A DNA stretch of 47,987 nt from Actinomycetota bacterium. Lineage in GTDB: Bacteria; Actinomycetota; Actinomycetes; Nanopelagicales; Nanopelagicaceae. Positions 8,048-17,927 of the stretch are shown here, one piece after another. Both the position numbers and the translations under genes were made by a program. Each line of letters starts with the position of its first letter. The first letter of the stretch is position 1. The notes under the pieces were generated by a model. It made no database searches. It saw nothing but the letters and a program-made list of their open reading frames with translations, and was not told the origin of the DNA. Where the stretch lies: NCBI GenBank assembly GCA_003151395.1, contig PLXJ01000050.1:117517-165503 (forward strand), read 5' to 3'.

Positions 8048-8938
8048 ATGAGCCATGTAAGCGCCTATGTGGCACTAATGAAGTTGCGGGTTGTGGAGCT
8101 TCTGCTCGTCACCACACTTCCTGCGCTATTTATGGCGACTTATGCGGAAAATCATGCTCATCACTTTCCGTCCTTAGGCGTCACGATCGCGACGCTGGTA
8201 GGTGGCACATTGGCGGCAGGAGCCTCGAACTCTTTTAACATGGTAATCGAAGTTGAATCGGATCGTTTGATGAAGCGGACGGAGAAGCGGCCGCTGGTAA
8301 GCGGGGAAATTACAAAACAACAGGCAGTAGCTTTTTCACTCGCGCTAACAATTGTTTCACTTTTGATTTTTCTGATATTTACAACTGTGTTGGCAACCGC
8401 GCTGACACTTTTGGCGATCTTGTTTTACGTCGTCGGTTATACGATCTGGCTAAAACGTCGTACCTCGCAGAATATTGTTTGGGGCGGAATCGCAGGTTGC
8501 ATGCCCGTTCTTATCGGTTGGGCCGCGATAACTAATTCACTCTCATTGACGGCCTGGCTCTTCTTCTTCCTCATCTTCTTCTGGACACCGCCCCACTTCT
8601 GGGCTCTGGCGATTAAGTACAAAGCGGATTACGCCGCGGCAGGGATCCCAATGCTCCCCGTCGTGGCCACAATAAAATCGGTACAGAAGCAGATGTGGTT
8701 TCACAGCATCTTTATGATCGTGACCTCGATTCTGGTTCTAGTCAGCGCACACCTCCCCTGGTGGAGTTACGTCGTTACCGGGCTCCTGGCACTCGGCTTC
8801 GTTACACAACTGCTAAAGATTGCAGGTGCCGATTCTGAACCCGCCGCGCTCAAACTCTTTCACTGGTCGATCACCTACTTGAGCATTTACTCACTAATAC
8901 TGGTAATCGCCACGATTTTGGCTAAACCCTCGATCTAA
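8048..8938 (+). CDS. ctaB: Protoheme IX farnesyltransferase (heme O synthase)
   Basis: This 296-residue UbiA-superfamily membrane protein has about nine hydrophobic helices. The first aspartate-rich motif is in NMVIEVESDRLMKRTEKRPL, with the family signature MKRTxxRPL. The second is in KYKADYAAAGIPMLPVV. It attaches farnesyl to heme b to make heme O for heme-copper oxidases, which matches the CtaG fragment at the window start. It is transcribed in the same direction as dacB, but has its own promoter-like hexamer and a 30-nt gap. Confidence 0.93.
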   Translation: MSHVSAYVALMKLRVVELLLVTTLPALFMATYAENHAHHFPSLGVTIATLVGGTLAAGASNSFNMVIEVESDRLMKRTEKRPLVSGEITKQQAVAFSLALTIVSLLIFLIFTTVLATALTLLAILFYVVGYTIWLKRRTSQNIVWGGIAGCMPVLIGWAAITNSLSLTAWLFFFLIFFWTPPHFWALAIKYKADYAAAGIPMLPVVATIKSVQKQMWFHSIFMIVTSILVLVSAHLPWWSYVVTGLLALGFVTQLLKIAGADSEPAALKLFHWSITYLSIYSLILVIATILAKPSI

Positions 8939-8991
8939 ATTTAGTTGCTCCACAGACAATATCCATCAAGGAATTTTTCTTCGTTAACCCG

Positions 8992-8997
8992 TATGGT
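8992..8997 (+). promoter_or_regulatory. Putative leaderless -10 element (TATGGT) of the ABC exporter
   Basis: TATGGT ends 6 nt before the ATG at 9004. No Shine-Dalgarno sequence is present in the intervening TATCAA. Confidence 0.5.
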
Positions 8998-9003
8998 TAT
9001 CAA

Positions 9004-9903
9004 ATGACGACAGCGATCTCGGTAACGGACTTAACCAAAGTCTACGGTGAGCGCAGCGCTCTCTCTCACGCTACCTTCGAGGTTCCTCTCGGAACCGTGT
9101 GTGGCTTCGTCGGTCCCAATGGTTCAGGCAAGACAACGACGATTCGGATGTTGCTTGGATTGATACAACCCACAGGCGGAACAGGAACTGTTCTTGGCGA
9201 AAGCATCGCGCACCCAGAGCGTTACCTCCCGCGGGTCGGTGCCATGATTGAAGGTCCTGCTTTTTATCCCGCGTTAAGTGGCGCTGAAAATCTCAAAGTT
9301 TTAGCCTCCCTGGGAGGTTTCCCTCAAGAGCGGGTGGGGCTACTACTCGAACAGGTTGGACTCGGTGACCGCGGCGGATCAAAATACAAAACGTATTCCC
9401 TCGGAATGAAACAGCGCCTCGGAATAGCTGCCGCGCTTCTTCCAAATCCCAAACTTCTAGTTCTAGATGAGCCCACCAATGGTTTGGATCCTTCAGGTAT
9501 TCAAGAGGTTAGAAATTTGATTAAAGACCTCGCAAGTGATGGCACGAGCGTCTTTGTTTCATCACATTTGTTATCTGAACTTGAGATGATTGCAGAATCC
9601 TTAGTGATGTTGCGCGAAGGAAAAGTTCTCTTCGCAGGTCGCACCAAAGATTTACTGGCGGCGCAGACCGCGACTCTTATTGCAAGGCCAGAATTTTCTG
9701 TCGACCTCAATACGCTAGCCGAAATTGCAACCAAGCATGGTCATACGGCGATCGTTGAAGATGGGGCGGTCCACATAAGTGGCGAGGCTGACTGGGGTGC
9801 CGCCTTCAACCGTTTAGCTTTTAATGCGGGTGTCACACTTGCGGCGCTACAGGTTACTCAACCAACGCTTGAAGAAACCTTCTTTGAAATGACGGGGGAG
9901 TAG
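9004..9903 (+). CDS. ABC transporter ATP-binding protein (ABC-2 exporter type)
   Basis: This 299-residue ATPase has Walker A GPNGSGKT (about residues 38-45), signature YSLGMKQRLGIA, Walker B LLVLDEPTNGLD and the switch histidine in SSHLLSEL. The C-terminal 75 residues form the small extension usual for DrrA/CcmA-like exporters. It powers the permease encoded 2 nt downstream. The substrate is unknown; related two-gene systems export antibiotics, peptides or lipids. Confidence 0.92.
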   Translation: MTTAISVTDLTKVYGERSALSHATFEVPLGTVCGFVGPNGSGKTTTIRMLLGLIQPTGGTGTVLGESIAHPERYLPRVGAMIEGPAFYPALSGAENLKVLASLGGFPQERVGLLLEQVGLGDRGGSKYKTYSLGMKQRLGIAAALLPNPKLLVLDEPTNGLDPSGIQEVRNLIKDLASDGTSVFVSSHLLSELEMIAESLVMLREGKVLFAGRTKDLLAAQTATLIARPEFSVDLNTLAEIATKHGHTAIVEDGAVHISGEADWGAAFNRLAFNAGVTLAALQVTQPTLEETFFEMTGE

Positions 9904-9905
9904 CC

Positions 9906-10697
9906 ATGTTTAATGTGATGCGAGCTGAACTCCGCAAACTGCGCCGCCCAACACTTTTAATTTCGACGATATTAGTTGTGTCTGCGCTTACGGCTCTCTT
10001 TACCTCAATTGTCTTCCTCCGGGCTAATTCCGGTGCAGGCAATGGTCAGCGCGGAGAAATCGTCTCTCCTGCGACCTTGAGCCAAGCAATGGGATTGGTT
10101 TATGGATTCAAAATAGTCTCCTTCTTCCTTGGGATTACAGCGTTATGTGTCTTTGCATCACAAACGGCGCAGGAATACACCCTCGGCACCTTAAGAAACC
10201 TTCTTGTGCGCCAGCCCTCTCGGATGAAAATTTTGGCGGGTAAATATTCCGCAATGATCATCTTCGCAATTGCTCTGGTATTTATTGACGCAGTCGTCGC
10301 AATTGGAATTTCATTCGGTCTGGCATCACACGCGAAAGTCACCACAACGGCCTGGCTTACCTCATCTGGAATCGCATTACTTGGCAAGACATTTGCGAAC
10401 GTCATGCTAACAACTATTGCTTTCGGAACTTTCGGAATGATTCTCGGTTTACTCTTTCGCTCACCGATTAGCGCAATCGCAACCGGAGTGATCTGGACTC
10501 TCATTTTAGAAAGTATTTTAGGCGCTGTGGTTTCGAGCACCCAGAAATGGTTACCGGGACAGAACTTTGACAATATTGCACAAGGTGGTTCAGATACTGT
10601 TAGCTATCATTGGTCCTTAGCGCTTTCTGCTGGCTATTTGATCGTTGGATTTACAATTGTTGCAGTGCTTTTTAAACGTAGAGATGTTGCAAACTAG
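9906..10697 (+). CDS. ABC-2 type transporter permease
   Basis: This 263-residue membrane protein has about six hydrophobic helices. An N-terminal cytoplasmic stretch MFNVMRAELRKLRRPT precedes the first helix, as is common in ABC-2 permeases. A sequence resembling the family signature, QEYTLGTLRNLLVRQPSR, follows the second helix. It pairs with the ATPase 2 nt upstream, forming a simple exporter with no visible substrate-binding protein. The mid-protein sequence GLLFRSPISAIATGV is also typical. The substrate is unknown. Confidence 0.88.
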   Translation: MFNVMRAELRKLRRPTLLISTILVVSALTALFTSIVFLRANSGAGNGQRGEIVSPATLSQAMGLVYGFKIVSFFLGITALCVFASQTAQEYTLGTLRNLLVRQPSRMKILAGKYSAMIIFAIALVFIDAVVAIGISFGLASHAKVTTTAWLTSSGIALLGKTFANVMLTTIAFGTFGMILGLLFRSPISAIATGVIWTLILESILGAVVSSTQKWLPGQNFDNIAQGGSDTVSYHWSLALSAGYLIVGFTIVAVLFKRRDVAN

Positions 10698-10791
10698 AGA
10701 CACAGCAAATTCTCATTCAATATGTGACGTAATCACCCGGTTCTATCACTTATCCTTGGTTGTTACTTCCTCGTGATTGGCTGGTTTTAGT

Positions 10792-12024
10792 ATGAAATTT
10801 CGGCATGTAAAGAGCGTTGCGCTTTTAGCAAGCCTCCTCATGTCGATCCCTACAGTTTCCCCGGCAGCAACTCCAACTGCAAAACCAAAGCCGAAAATCA
10901 CGGCACCGTCCAAAGCGCAAATAGCTGCGGCGCAAGCCTCTGAAAATGCGAAGGCGGCTGCTGCTGCGAACGCCACAAATCAATTGACATCCGCACAAAA
11001 TGTCTTACAACAACTCACCGCAATTACAAGCCACAAACAGGCGCAGTTAGTTTCGGCGCAGGCGCAGTTAGTCGTGGCAACTGGTCAATCGAATCTGGCG
11101 ACAGCTCATGCTGCACTAACTCAAGTCGCCGTCGCGCAAGCAAATAAAACTATTGGGCGAATGGCGGCTAACGCTTACATCATGGGTGGTGGGTTTACGA
11201 CACTCAATAGCGTTTTGGAATCAAATGGACCTCAAGATTTAATTGATCGCTTAAGCATTCTCGATCAGGTTGGTTCAACGGATGCTGTCGCTTTATCTCG
11301 CTATAAGTCTGCTCTGGTAATTGCCCAAGCGGCCCAAGCGGCTGCAACGAAAGCAAAAAATGCCCAAGCTGCTGCAACAGCTCAAGTCGCAGCAGCCAAA
11401 GCAGCAGCTGTCTCTGCGCAATCTGCTCAAGCGGCGGAAGTTGCAAAGTTAAGAGCGGTTCAGGCACAACTGATGGCGGAATTGGTAAAGGCCAGAAATG
11501 TTCGAATTACGTTGCAGCAGCAGTTAGCGCTCTGGGAACTCGAGCAATCAAGTGCAAACACCGCTGCTCACACAAAAGGGCAAGCCAAAATATGGCCAGA
11601 CCGTGGGTTCAAGGGGCGTTCAACGACTCGGGGAAGTGACACGATTCGCCTTAAGGCGCTGGCGTACGCCCGAGCACAGGTTTTGGCCCGAAAGCCATAT
11701 GTTTGGGGGGCGCAAGGACCAAGGAGTTTTGACTGCTCTGGTCTGGTTTACGCGGCCTATAAATCGGCGGGACTTGGATATCCAAACTGGTCGCGACTTA
11801 ATGCAGCGCTCTATTTTGTTGATACCCAGCGAGTGCCTCTTACCAATCTCATCCCCGGTGATTTGCTCTTCTACTCCTACGACGGTTCGGTTCAGAATAT
11901 TCACCACATCACAATTTATGCTGGCGACGGCATGATGTGGGAGGCAAATTCAACACGGACTGGTTTGCTTTTTTCGAGCATGTATAGCGTTCCAGGCTTA
12001 ATGCCTTCCGGTGGAAGGGTATAA
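10792..12024 (+). CDS. Secreted coiled-coil NlpC/P60 peptidoglycan hydrolase
   Basis: From the ATG at 10792 (preferred over a TTG at 10777) the protein has 410 residues. It has a signal peptide (cleavage near SPAAT, about residue 27), an Ala/Gln-rich coiled coil (about residues 40-255) and a C-terminal NlpC/P60 domain. The catalytic cysteine is C315 in FDCSGLVYAAY, the histidine is H372 in HHITIYAG, and a polar third residue lies in EANS. This layout matches actinobacterial RipA/RipC-type endopeptidases that cut peptidoglycan stem peptides during cell separation. The Ala-rich coiled coil probably regulates the enzyme or docks it to a membrane partner such as FtsX, by analogy. No partner is encoded nearby. 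Confidence 0.9.
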   Translation: MKFRHVKSVALLASLLMSIPTVSPAATPTAKPKPKITAPSKAQIAAAQASENAKAAAAANATNQLTSAQNVLQQLTAITSHKQAQLVSAQAQLVVATGQSNLATAHAALTQVAVAQANKTIGRMAANAYIMGGGFTTLNSVLESNGPQDLIDRLSILDQVGSTDAVALSRYKSALVIAQAAQAAATKAKNAQAAATAQVAAAKAAAVSAQSAQAAEVAKLRAVQAQLMAELVKARNVRITLQQQLALWELEQSSANTAAHTKGQAKIWPDRGFKGRSTTRGSDTIRLKALAYARAQVLARKPYVWGAQGPRSFDCSGLVYAAYKSAGLGYPNWSRLNAALYFVDTQRVPLTNLIPGDLLFYSYDGSVQNIHHITIYAGDGMMWEANSTRTGLLFSSMYSVPGLMPSGGRV

Positions 12025-12065
12025 CCGGAAAGTTTCTTAAAGCTTTATAAAAAGAGGGAGTTCAT

Positions 12066-12071
12066 TAGGCT
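12066..12071 (+). promoter_or_regulatory. Putative leaderless -10 element (TAGGCT) of tilS
   Basis: TAGGCT ends 7 nt before the GTG at 12079. This would be the first promoter of the tilS-hpt-ftsH-fol superoperon. The AGGAACC between could act as a weak ribosome site if the transcript began further upstream. Confidence 0.5.
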
Positions 12072-12078
12072 AGGAACC

Positions 12079-13026
12079 GTGAAGGCGACACTTTCAATTC
12101 GACAAGCGGTTCGGCCGTGGATTGCAGCCGCGGATGCTCGTATTCTCATCGGGGTTTCTGGCGGAGCAGATTCTTTGGCGCTGGCCGCAGCGAGCGCATT
12201 GGAGGCGAAGAGCTCGAGTTTGGAGCTGATCGCCATCGTTATAGACCACCAACTTCAAGTTGGGTCTGGCGAAGTTGCTCGCAAGACGAGTCAAGAATTG
12301 AAGCGAATCGGTATCGAAAGAGTTGAAATTAACCCAGTTGAGGTTCTGGTGACCGATGGCATGGAAAGTTCAGCAAGGCGAGCCAGATATCGGGCCTTCG
12401 ACTCAGCAATCTTGAAATATCAGCCGGACTACTTCTTTTTAGGGCATACAAAAAATGACCAAGCCGAAACCGTACTCCTAGGGTTAGCAAGAGGCTCTGG
12501 AACCCGTTCACTCTCTGGAATTGCCGAGGAAAACGGGCCTTATATTCGCCCAATGTTGGGTCTTGACCGCCAGATCACCCGTCTCGCGTGCGCCGAAAAC
12601 GGGATCACCCCTTGGGATGACCCCCATAATTCTGATCTGTCCTACGCCCGGGTCCGGGTGCGCCAGGAGGTACTCCCCGCCTTAGAGAGAAATTTAGGTC
12701 CAGGCATCATCGACGCCCTCGCGCGAAGTGCCAAGATCCTTCGGGAGGACGCCGATGCCCTAGATCAGATCGCTGAAGGGTACTTAGTGGGGCTAATCCC
12801 CTCAGATCTCGATGTGGCGGGGCTAGCCGCCCTTCCAAAAGCGATTCGAATCCGGGTTCTACGATTGGCAATTTTTGCTGCAGGGGCGCCCGAGGGATCC
12901 CTCTCGGCGGAACATTTAGCTCCTGTTGAGGCGTTAATCACGGAGTGGCACGGCCAAGGGGAGATTTCACTACCGGGTGGTGTGAAGGTGGCCCGAATTT
13001 CGGGCAGACTTTCGCTCTTACCGTAG
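12079..13026 (+). CDS. tilS: tRNA(Ile)-lysidine synthase
   Basis: This 315-residue protein starts with GTG. The PP-loop ATP-binding motif SGGADS is at residues 28-33, in ILIGVSGGADSLALAAA. Further TilS signatures are HTKNDQAETVLLGLARGSG and the arginine-rich DLSYARVRVRQEVLPAL. The enzyme converts the wobble cytidine of the minor isoleucine tRNA to lysidine. The length is typical for short actinobacterial TilS. It is followed 13 nt later by hpt, the conserved neighbour in actinobacteria and firmicutes. Confidence 0.93.
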   Translation: MKATLSIRQAVRPWIAAADARILIGVSGGADSLALAAASALEAKSSSLELIAIVIDHQLQVGSGEVARKTSQELKRIGIERVEINPVEVLVTDGMESSARRARYRAFDSAILKYQPDYFFLGHTKNDQAETVLLGLARGSGTRSLSGIAEENGPYIRPMLGLDRQITRLACAENGITPWDDPHNSDLSYARVRVRQEVLPALERNLGPGIIDALARSAKILREDADALDQIAEGYLVGLIPSDLDVAGLAALPKAIRIRVLRLAIFAAGAPEGSLSAEHLAPVEALITEWHGQGEISLPGGVKVARISGRLSLLP

Positions 13027-13035
13027 AAAAAGGAG
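13027..13035 (+). promoter_or_regulatory. Ribosome binding site of hpt
   Basis: AAAAAGGAG lies directly after the tilS stop and 4 nt before the GTG at 13040. It fixes the start of hpt at this non-ATG codon. Confidence 0.7.
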
Positions 13036-13039
13036 CATC

Positions 13040-13591
13040 GTGGATTTAGCGACCGCAGGCAAAGATATCGATCGCGTAGTAGTGACGGCGGAGGAGATCC
13101 AGGCACGGTTAAGAGAGATTGCAGATCAGGTTGAACGTGATTATGCCGGGCGTGACCTCTTGGTAATCGGAATCCTTAAAGGTGCGGTGATGACAATGGC
13201 TGACTTCGTGCGCTCGCTCAACCGCCACGTTGAAATGGATTGGATGGCAGTTACCTCCTATGGCTCTGGAACAAAATCCAGTGGCGTCGTCCGTATTCTT
13301 AAAGATTTGGATCGAGATATAACGGGACGCGAAGTTTTGATTGTGGAAGATATCGTTGATACTGGACTTACTCTGGCTTGGCTCAAGTCAAATCTGCAAT
13401 CACGGGGAACAAAAAGCGTGGAAATTTTTACCATGCTAAGAAAACCTGATGCGGCAAAGGTTGATGTTGAGGTTAAATATGTCGGATTCAACATTCCAAA
13501 TGAATTTGTTGTTGGTTACGGTTTGGATTACGGCGAAAAATATCGGAATTTGGATTTCATCGGAATTTTAGCCAAAGAGGTTTATTCCTGA
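13040..13591 (+). CDS. hpt: Hypoxanthine phosphoribosyltransferase
   Basis: This 183-residue protein starts with GTG behind a strong ribosome site. The PRPP-binding loop is VLIVEDIVDTGLTL, with paired acidic residues ED. Other family sequences are VIGILKGAVMTMADF and the C-terminal VVGYGLDYGEKYRNL. It salvages hypoxanthine and guanine to IMP and GMP in the cytoplasm. It lies between tilS and ftsH, the conserved arrangement. Confidence 0.93.
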   Translation: MDLATAGKDIDRVVVTAEEIQARLREIADQVERDYAGRDLLVIGILKGAVMTMADFVRSLNRHVEMDWMAVTSYGSGTKSSGVVRILKDLDRDITGREVLIVEDIVDTGLTLAWLKSNLQSRGTKSVEIFTMLRKPDAAKVDVEVKYVGFNIPNEFVVGYGLDYGEKYRNLDFIGILAKEVYS

Positions 13592-13640
13592 TCTTTATTG
13601 CAGTACCCGACCCCCACCCCAAAAGATTAAGAGAAGAGCG

Positions 13641-15674
13641 ATGGCAGATAAGAAGCAAACGGCTCAACGCAAGCGCCTGCGAAAGTTGATGCGAGGACCT
13701 TTATTCTGGATTATCCTTGCGCTGATTCTAGTTGTAGCACTGGGACGAATTTCTGGAAGTGGTGCAACTTTTACGCAGGTTGATACCTCAGTTGTTCTAG
13801 CCGAAATTACGCAAAATAAGGTTGATTCTGCGCTCGTTATTGATAAAGATCAAAAAATTCAAATTATTTTAAAGAGCGGTAACTCCTATCAAGGTTCAAC
13901 CCATTTGCAGGCCAATTACGTTGCGAACGAAGAGCCTCAGATTACTGAACTGCTGACAAGCAACCCACCGACGAAGGCTTGGAATGTAAAGGTTCCTACA
14001 ACTTCCTTCCTTGAGTCTCTCTTCTTTAGTTTTGCGCCATTTCTCTTAATTGGTTTTCTCCTGCTTTTCTTCATGTCCAATTCGCAAGGTGGAAATCGAA
14101 TTTTCTCCTTTGGTCGATCAAAGGCAAAATTGCTTACAAAAGAGGCGCCGAAGACCACCTTTGCCGATGTCGCAGGCGCCGATGAAGCGGTTGCAGAACT
14201 CCGCGAGATAAAAGACTTTTTGGCCGAACCCAAAAAGTATCAAGATATTGGAGCAAAGATACCGAAGGGCGTGCTTCTCTACGGCCCACCAGGAACTGGT
14301 AAAACACTTTTAGCTCGCGCTGTAGCAGGGGAAGCAAATGTTCCATTCTTTTCAATTTCAGGCTCCGAATTCGTCGAAATGTTTGTCGGCGTAGGAGCTT
14401 CTCGGGTTCGGGATCTCTTTAATCAAGCGAAGGAAGCAGCTCCTGCGATTATCTTTGTCGATGAGATCGATGCAGTTGGTCGCCAACGTGGTGCTGGCCT
14501 TGGGGGTGGAAACGACGAACGAGAACAAACTCTTAACCAACTCTTGGTGGAGATGGATGGATTTGAAGCTAACACCCAAGTTATTTTGATCGCGGCAACC
14601 AACCGTCCAGATGTTCTCGATCCGGCGATTTTACGGCCCGGTCGTTTTGATCGTCAGATACCGGTTGATCGTCCTGACTTGCTCGGACGCAAGGCAATTC
14701 TGGAAGTACATGCAAAAGGTAAGCCAATTGCAAAGAGCGTGGACCTTGGCGAAATCGCGAAGCGGACTCCCGGTTTCACCGGCGCTGATTTAGCAAATGT
14801 TTTGAATGAGGCGGCACTTTTAACCGCGAGAGAGAATGCCAAAGTAATTACCACAATGGCACTCGATGAGTCGATTGATCGCGTAATGGCTGGTCCGCAA
14901 CGCACTAGCAGGTTGATGACGGAGGAAGAGCGCCGCATCACCGCTTATCATGAAGGTGGACATGCGCTCGTGGCTCACGCGCTTCCGCATACAGATCCAG
15001 TTCATAAAATTACGATCATGCCAAGAGGCAGAGCACTCGGTTACACGATGGTTCTTCCCGATGAGGATCGATACGCCATCACCCGTAACCAGATGCTCGA
15101 TCAACTCTCCTACTCTTTGGGTGGTCGCGCAGCGGAAGAGTTAATTTTTCATGATCCAACGACGGGTGCTTCAAACGATATCGAGAAGGCCACTAACTTG
15201 GCCCGCGCAATGGTTACTCAATATGGGATGACCGAGCGCATTGGGGCAATTAAATTTGGTACAGGAGATAGCGATCCATTCCTAGGTCGCGATTACGGCC
15301 ATCAACGCGACTACTCCGAGGAAATTGCCGGAGTCATCGATGAGGAAATTCACAAGCTGATTGAAAATGCCCACCAGGAGGCTTTCAATGTTCTCATTGA
15401 TAATCGCGAAATCCTGGATGCGTTGGTCGTCGAACTTCTTGAGCGCGAAACGCTTCTCAAGGAGGACATTGAGCGAATATTCGCCAATGTGAAGAAAGTG
15501 GAGCCACGTCCCGCATGGACAGGCTCACCAAATCGGACACCGTCAGAAATACCCCCAGTTGGACTTGTTCCCGCTAAACCACAGAGTGATCCAGAAGCTA
15601 AACCACCAAAGCGAGCTCGTAAACCTCGCGCAAAGATCACGCCCCCTCCAGTTGAGCAGGCTAACGATGAGTGA
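13641..15674 (+). CDS. ftsH: ATP-dependent zinc metalloprotease FtsH
   Basis: This 677-residue protein starts with ATG behind GAGAAGAG. Two transmembrane helices (about residues 18-37 and 128-149) flank a short extracytoplasmic domain. The AAA module has Walker A GPPGTGKT, Walker B IIFVDEID and a second region of homology ending in RPGRFDRQ. The M41 zinc site is HEGGH, with a distal acidic ligand in the helical protease domain. The tail is long, Pro/Lys-rich and probably disordered. FtsH degrades misassembled membrane proteins and short-lived regulators as a hexamer. Its stop overlaps the folE start by 8 nt. Confidence 0.96.
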   Translation: MADKKQTAQRKRLRKLMRGPLFWIILALILVVALGRISGSGATFTQVDTSVVLAEITQNKVDSALVIDKDQKIQIILKSGNSYQGSTHLQANYVANEEPQITELLTSNPPTKAWNVKVPTTSFLESLFFSFAPFLLIGFLLLFFMSNSQGGNRIFSFGRSKAKLLTKEAPKTTFADVAGADEAVAELREIKDFLAEPKKYQDIGAKIPKGVLLYGPPGTGKTLLARAVAGEANVPFFSISGSEFVEMFVGVGASRVRDLFNQAKEAAPAIIFVDEIDAVGRQRGAGLGGGNDEREQTLNQLLVEMDGFEANTQVILIAATNRPDVLDPAILRPGRFDRQIPVDRPDLLGRKAILEVHAKGKPIAKSVDLGEIAKRTPGFTGADLANVLNEAALLTARENAKVITTMALDESIDRVMAGPQRTSRLMTEEERRITAYHEGGHALVAHALPHTDPVHKITIMPRGRALGYTMVLPDEDRYAITRNQMLDQLSYSLGGRAAEELIFHDPTTGASNDIEKATNLARAMVTQYGMTERIGAIKFGTGDSDPFLGRDYGHQRDYSEEIAGVIDEEIHKLIENAHQEAFNVLIDNREILDALVVELLERETLLKEDIERIFANVKKVEPRPAWTGSPNRTPSEIPPVGLVPAKPQSDPEAKPPKRARKPRAKITPPPVEQANDE

Positions 15675-16293
15675 AGAAATCACACCTATATCTATGGGTC
15701 CGCTCGATGGTCGAGCTCGGTCTGAATTTGATCAGGAGCGGGCTGAGCGGGCGGTCACCGAACTTTTGCTTTCAATTGGCGAGGACCCGCTACGGGATGG
15801 ATTGCGTGACACACCGGCTCGCGTGGCACGAGCCATGCGAGAGAATTTTGAAGGACTCTGGCAGAGTCCAGAAGAAATATTAACTACCACCTTTGATATC
15901 GGACATAAAGAATTAGTAATTGTTCGTGACATCGAGGTTTTTTCACAATGCGAACATCACTTAATGCCATTTCACGGAGTTGCTCACGTTGGTTACATAC
16001 CCGGAGAGTTAGGGCGAATAACTGGTATCTCTAAATTGGCCAGGCTGGTGGATCTCTATGCAAGACGTCCGCAAGTTCAAGAACGTTTAACTACCCAGGT
16101 AGCAGATGCCATCGTTGAAATTTTGAAGCCAGCGGGAGTAATTGTCATCATTGATTGTGAACACCTATGTATGTCGATGCGCGGAGTTAGAAAATCACAA
16201 GCCCGAACAACCACCTCAGCTGTTCGGGGAAATCTCCGTAGCGCGGCAACCCGAGCTGAAGCAATGGCGCTGATTACCGCATCCAATCGCTAA
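15667..16293 (+). CDS. folE: GTP cyclohydrolase I
   Basis: The likely start is the ATG at 15667, giving 208 residues. A far upstream alternative would put 36 unrelated residues from within ftsH on the N-terminus. Zinc ligands are in [10 protein letters not shown] (Cys and His) and [10 protein letters not shown] (second Cys). The catalytic region [25 protein letters not shown] is well conserved. It converts GTP to dihydroneopterin triphosphate, the first step of folate synthesis. It overlaps ftsH by 8 nt and folP by 1 nt. Confidence 0.95.
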   Translation: MSEEITPISMGPLDGRARSEFDQERAERAVTELLLSIGEDPLRDGLRDTPARVARAMRENFEGLWQSPEEILTTTFDIGHKELVIVRDIEVFSQCEHHLMPFHGVAHVGYIPGELGRITGISKLARLVDLYARRPQVQERLTTQVADAIVEILKPAGVIVIIDCEHLCMSMRGVRKSQARTTTSAVRGNLRSAATRAEAMALITASNR

Positions 16294-17096
16294 TGACTAA
16301 AACGCAACGCACGTTGGTGATGGGCATTCTTAACGTCACCCCAGATTCGTTTGCCGATGGCGGGCGACATTTTGCTTTTGATGCAGCTATTGCTCGGGCT
16401 TCGGTGATGATCGCTGAAGGTGTAGATATTATCGACGTCGGTGGTGAGTCGACCCGTCCCGGCTCCGAGCGGATAACAACTGAAGAAGAACGTGACCGAA
16501 CCATCCCAATTATTACTGACTTACATGCTTTGGGTGCCGTAATTAGTATTGATACGACCCGTTCGGAAATCGCCAGTGCTGCAATTGAAGCTGGTGCAAC
16601 CTTCGTTAACGACATTAGCGGCGGATTGGCAGATCCAAAAATGGCAGCAGTTATCGCAAAGAACCCGACAATTCAGTATGTTGTGATGCACTGGCGTGGT
16701 GAGTCTAAGAATATGCATAACAGGGCTACTTACAACGATGTCGTACAAGAGGTTCGTAATGAATTATCCGAAAGAGTGACCTCGCTGATCGACCAAGGGG
16801 TTAATCCGGATCAACTAATTTTGGATCCCGGGATTGGTTTCGCCAAGAATAGTGAGCACAACTGGGAGCTACTGCGGAATATTGATCGACTTCAACTCTT
16901 GGGGTTTCCGGTGCTAATTGGGGTGTCGCGCAAACGGTTTTTAGGTGATTTAGTTGGAGCAGGGAGTCCAGATGATCGCGAATTCGCTACATTAGCCATC
17001 ACGACAGAGATGGCGCGAAAAGGCGTGTGGGCGGTTAGAACGCATAGCGTTAAGCCACAACTTGATGCGATCAAGGTAATTGAGGAGCTGTACTGA
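16293..17096 (+). CDS. folP: Dihydropteroate synthase
   Basis: This 267-residue TIM-barrel enzyme has MGILNVTPDSFADGG at the N-terminus (pterin and Mg site). It continues with IIDVGGESTRPGSERI, the flexible loop that binds p-aminobenzoate. FVNDISGG, LILDPGIGFAKN and VLIGVSRKRFLG follow. It condenses the dihydropterin pyrophosphate made by FolK with p-aminobenzoate. Stop/start overlaps of 1 nt at both ends (TAATG and TGATG) show coupled translation within the fol operon. Confidence 0.95.
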   Translation: MTKTQRTLVMGILNVTPDSFADGGRHFAFDAAIARASVMIAEGVDIIDVGGESTRPGSERITTEEERDRTIPIITDLHALGAVISIDTTRSEIASAAIEAGATFVNDISGGLADPKMAAVIAKNPTIQYVVMHWRGESKNMHNRATYNDVVQEVRNELSERVTSLIDQGVNPDQLILDPGIGFAKNSEHNWELLRNIDRLQLLGFPVLIGVSRKRFLGDLVGAGSPDDREFATLAITTEMARKGVWAVRTHSVKPQLDAIKVIEELY

Positions 17097-17455
17097 TGAG
17101 TGACTTTATTGAGATCTTCGGGATTGCAGGTTTTGGATACCATGGAGTTTTTGATCATGAACGAGCTAACGGCCAGAGTTTTACGGTGGATGTAAAACTT
17201 GAACTTAAAAGCAGGAAGGCCAGTAGGACCGATTCAATTAAAGATGCCGTTGATTATTCTGAAGTTATTAGAGTGGTGCACGAATTAATTAATGGCGATC
17301 CAGTCAATTTAATAGAGCGACTAGCGCAATTGATCGCCAATAATTTGCTCAAAAAATTTCCAGTCAAGTCTGTAGAGGTCGTTGTTCATAAAGCTAATGC
17401 GCCAGTCGGATTTCCAGTGCGAGATATCTCTGTCCGAATTAAACGCGCTCGATGA
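17096..17455 (+). CDS. folB: Dihydroneopterin aldolase
   Basis: This 119-residue protein has the short FolB fold. IEIFGIAGFGYHGVFDHERANGQSFTVDV carries the substrate-contacting Tyr and His and the conserved E in HERANGQ. NLIERLAQLIANNLL and VVVHKANAPVGFPVRDISVRI (catalytic Lys in HKANAP) follow. It removes glycolaldehyde from dihydroneopterin. It overlaps folP by 1 nt and folK by 4 nt. Confidence 0.92.
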   Translation: MSDFIEIFGIAGFGYHGVFDHERANGQSFTVDVKLELKSRKASRTDSIKDAVDYSEVIRVVHELINGDPVNLIERLAQLIANNLLKKFPVKSVEVVVHKANAPVGFPVRDISVRIKRAR

Positions 17456-17901
17456 AAGTTGTGATCGCTCTGGGTTCAAATATGGGAGATACCAACTCGC
17501 ACCTTCACCATGCAATAGCAGAGCTCGGCAAGAGTATGAATGTAAAGGCGGTTTCTAGCTTTTATAAGACCGCGCCTGTGGGTGGCCCAGCGCAGGATGA
17601 CTATCTGAACGCGGTTTTAATTGCAGAGAGCGATATGGATCCGTTGGACTTGCTCATCATCATGCAGGAAATTGAAACTTTGGCCGGTCGAACTCGAGAA
17701 GTGCACTGGGGACCACGCACCCTTGATCTAGATCTCATTACGTTTGGTGACCACAAGATTGACGAACCTCATCTAGAACTTCCCCATCCCCGTGCCCATG
17801 AGCGCACCTTTGTTTTAGAACCCTGGTTAGAAATTGACCCAGCGGCGGTGCTCCTTGGATATGGACCGATCTCTGAACTGCTAGCTGTACTTAGGCGCTA
17901 A
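17452..17901 (+). CDS. folK: 2-amino-4-hydroxy-6-hydroxymethyldihydropteridine pyrophosphokinase
   Basis: This 149-residue protein opens with VVIALGSNMGDTNSHL and SFYKTAPVGGPAQDDYLNAV. The Mg/ATP-binding signature RTREVHWGPRTLDLDLITFGD and the closing LPHPRAHERTFVLEPWLEI follow. It pyrophosphorylates the pterin before FolP. It overlaps folB by 4 nt (ATGA). A 42-nt gap to panC is the only notable break in this part of the operon. Confidence 0.94.
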   Translation: MKVVIALGSNMGDTNSHLHHAIAELGKSMNVKAVSSFYKTAPVGGPAQDDYLNAVLIAESDMDPLDLLIIMQEIETLAGRTREVHWGPRTLDLDLITFGDHKIDEPHLELPHPRAHERTFVLEPWLEIDPAAVLLGYGPISELLAVLRR

Positions 17902-17927
17902 ACTTTCCTTATTAGCCCGGTACCCCG

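Noticed and set aside
7604-8056. Minus-strand ORF of 150 codons opposite dacB
   Set aside because: It lies fully within the well-supported dacB gene on the other strand and has no recognisable domain.
8935-8944. CTAAATTTAG palindrome at the ctaB stop
   Set aside because: It is a short AT-rich dyad of a kind expected by chance, with no GC stem or T-run.
10100-10573. Minus-strand ORF of 157 codons opposite the ABC permease
   Set aside because: It is a shadow of the permease codons, with biased composition and no start signal.
15559-15666. Extended folE N-terminus
   Set aside because: It is within the ftsH coding region in another frame; ATG 15667 gives a normal FolE length.
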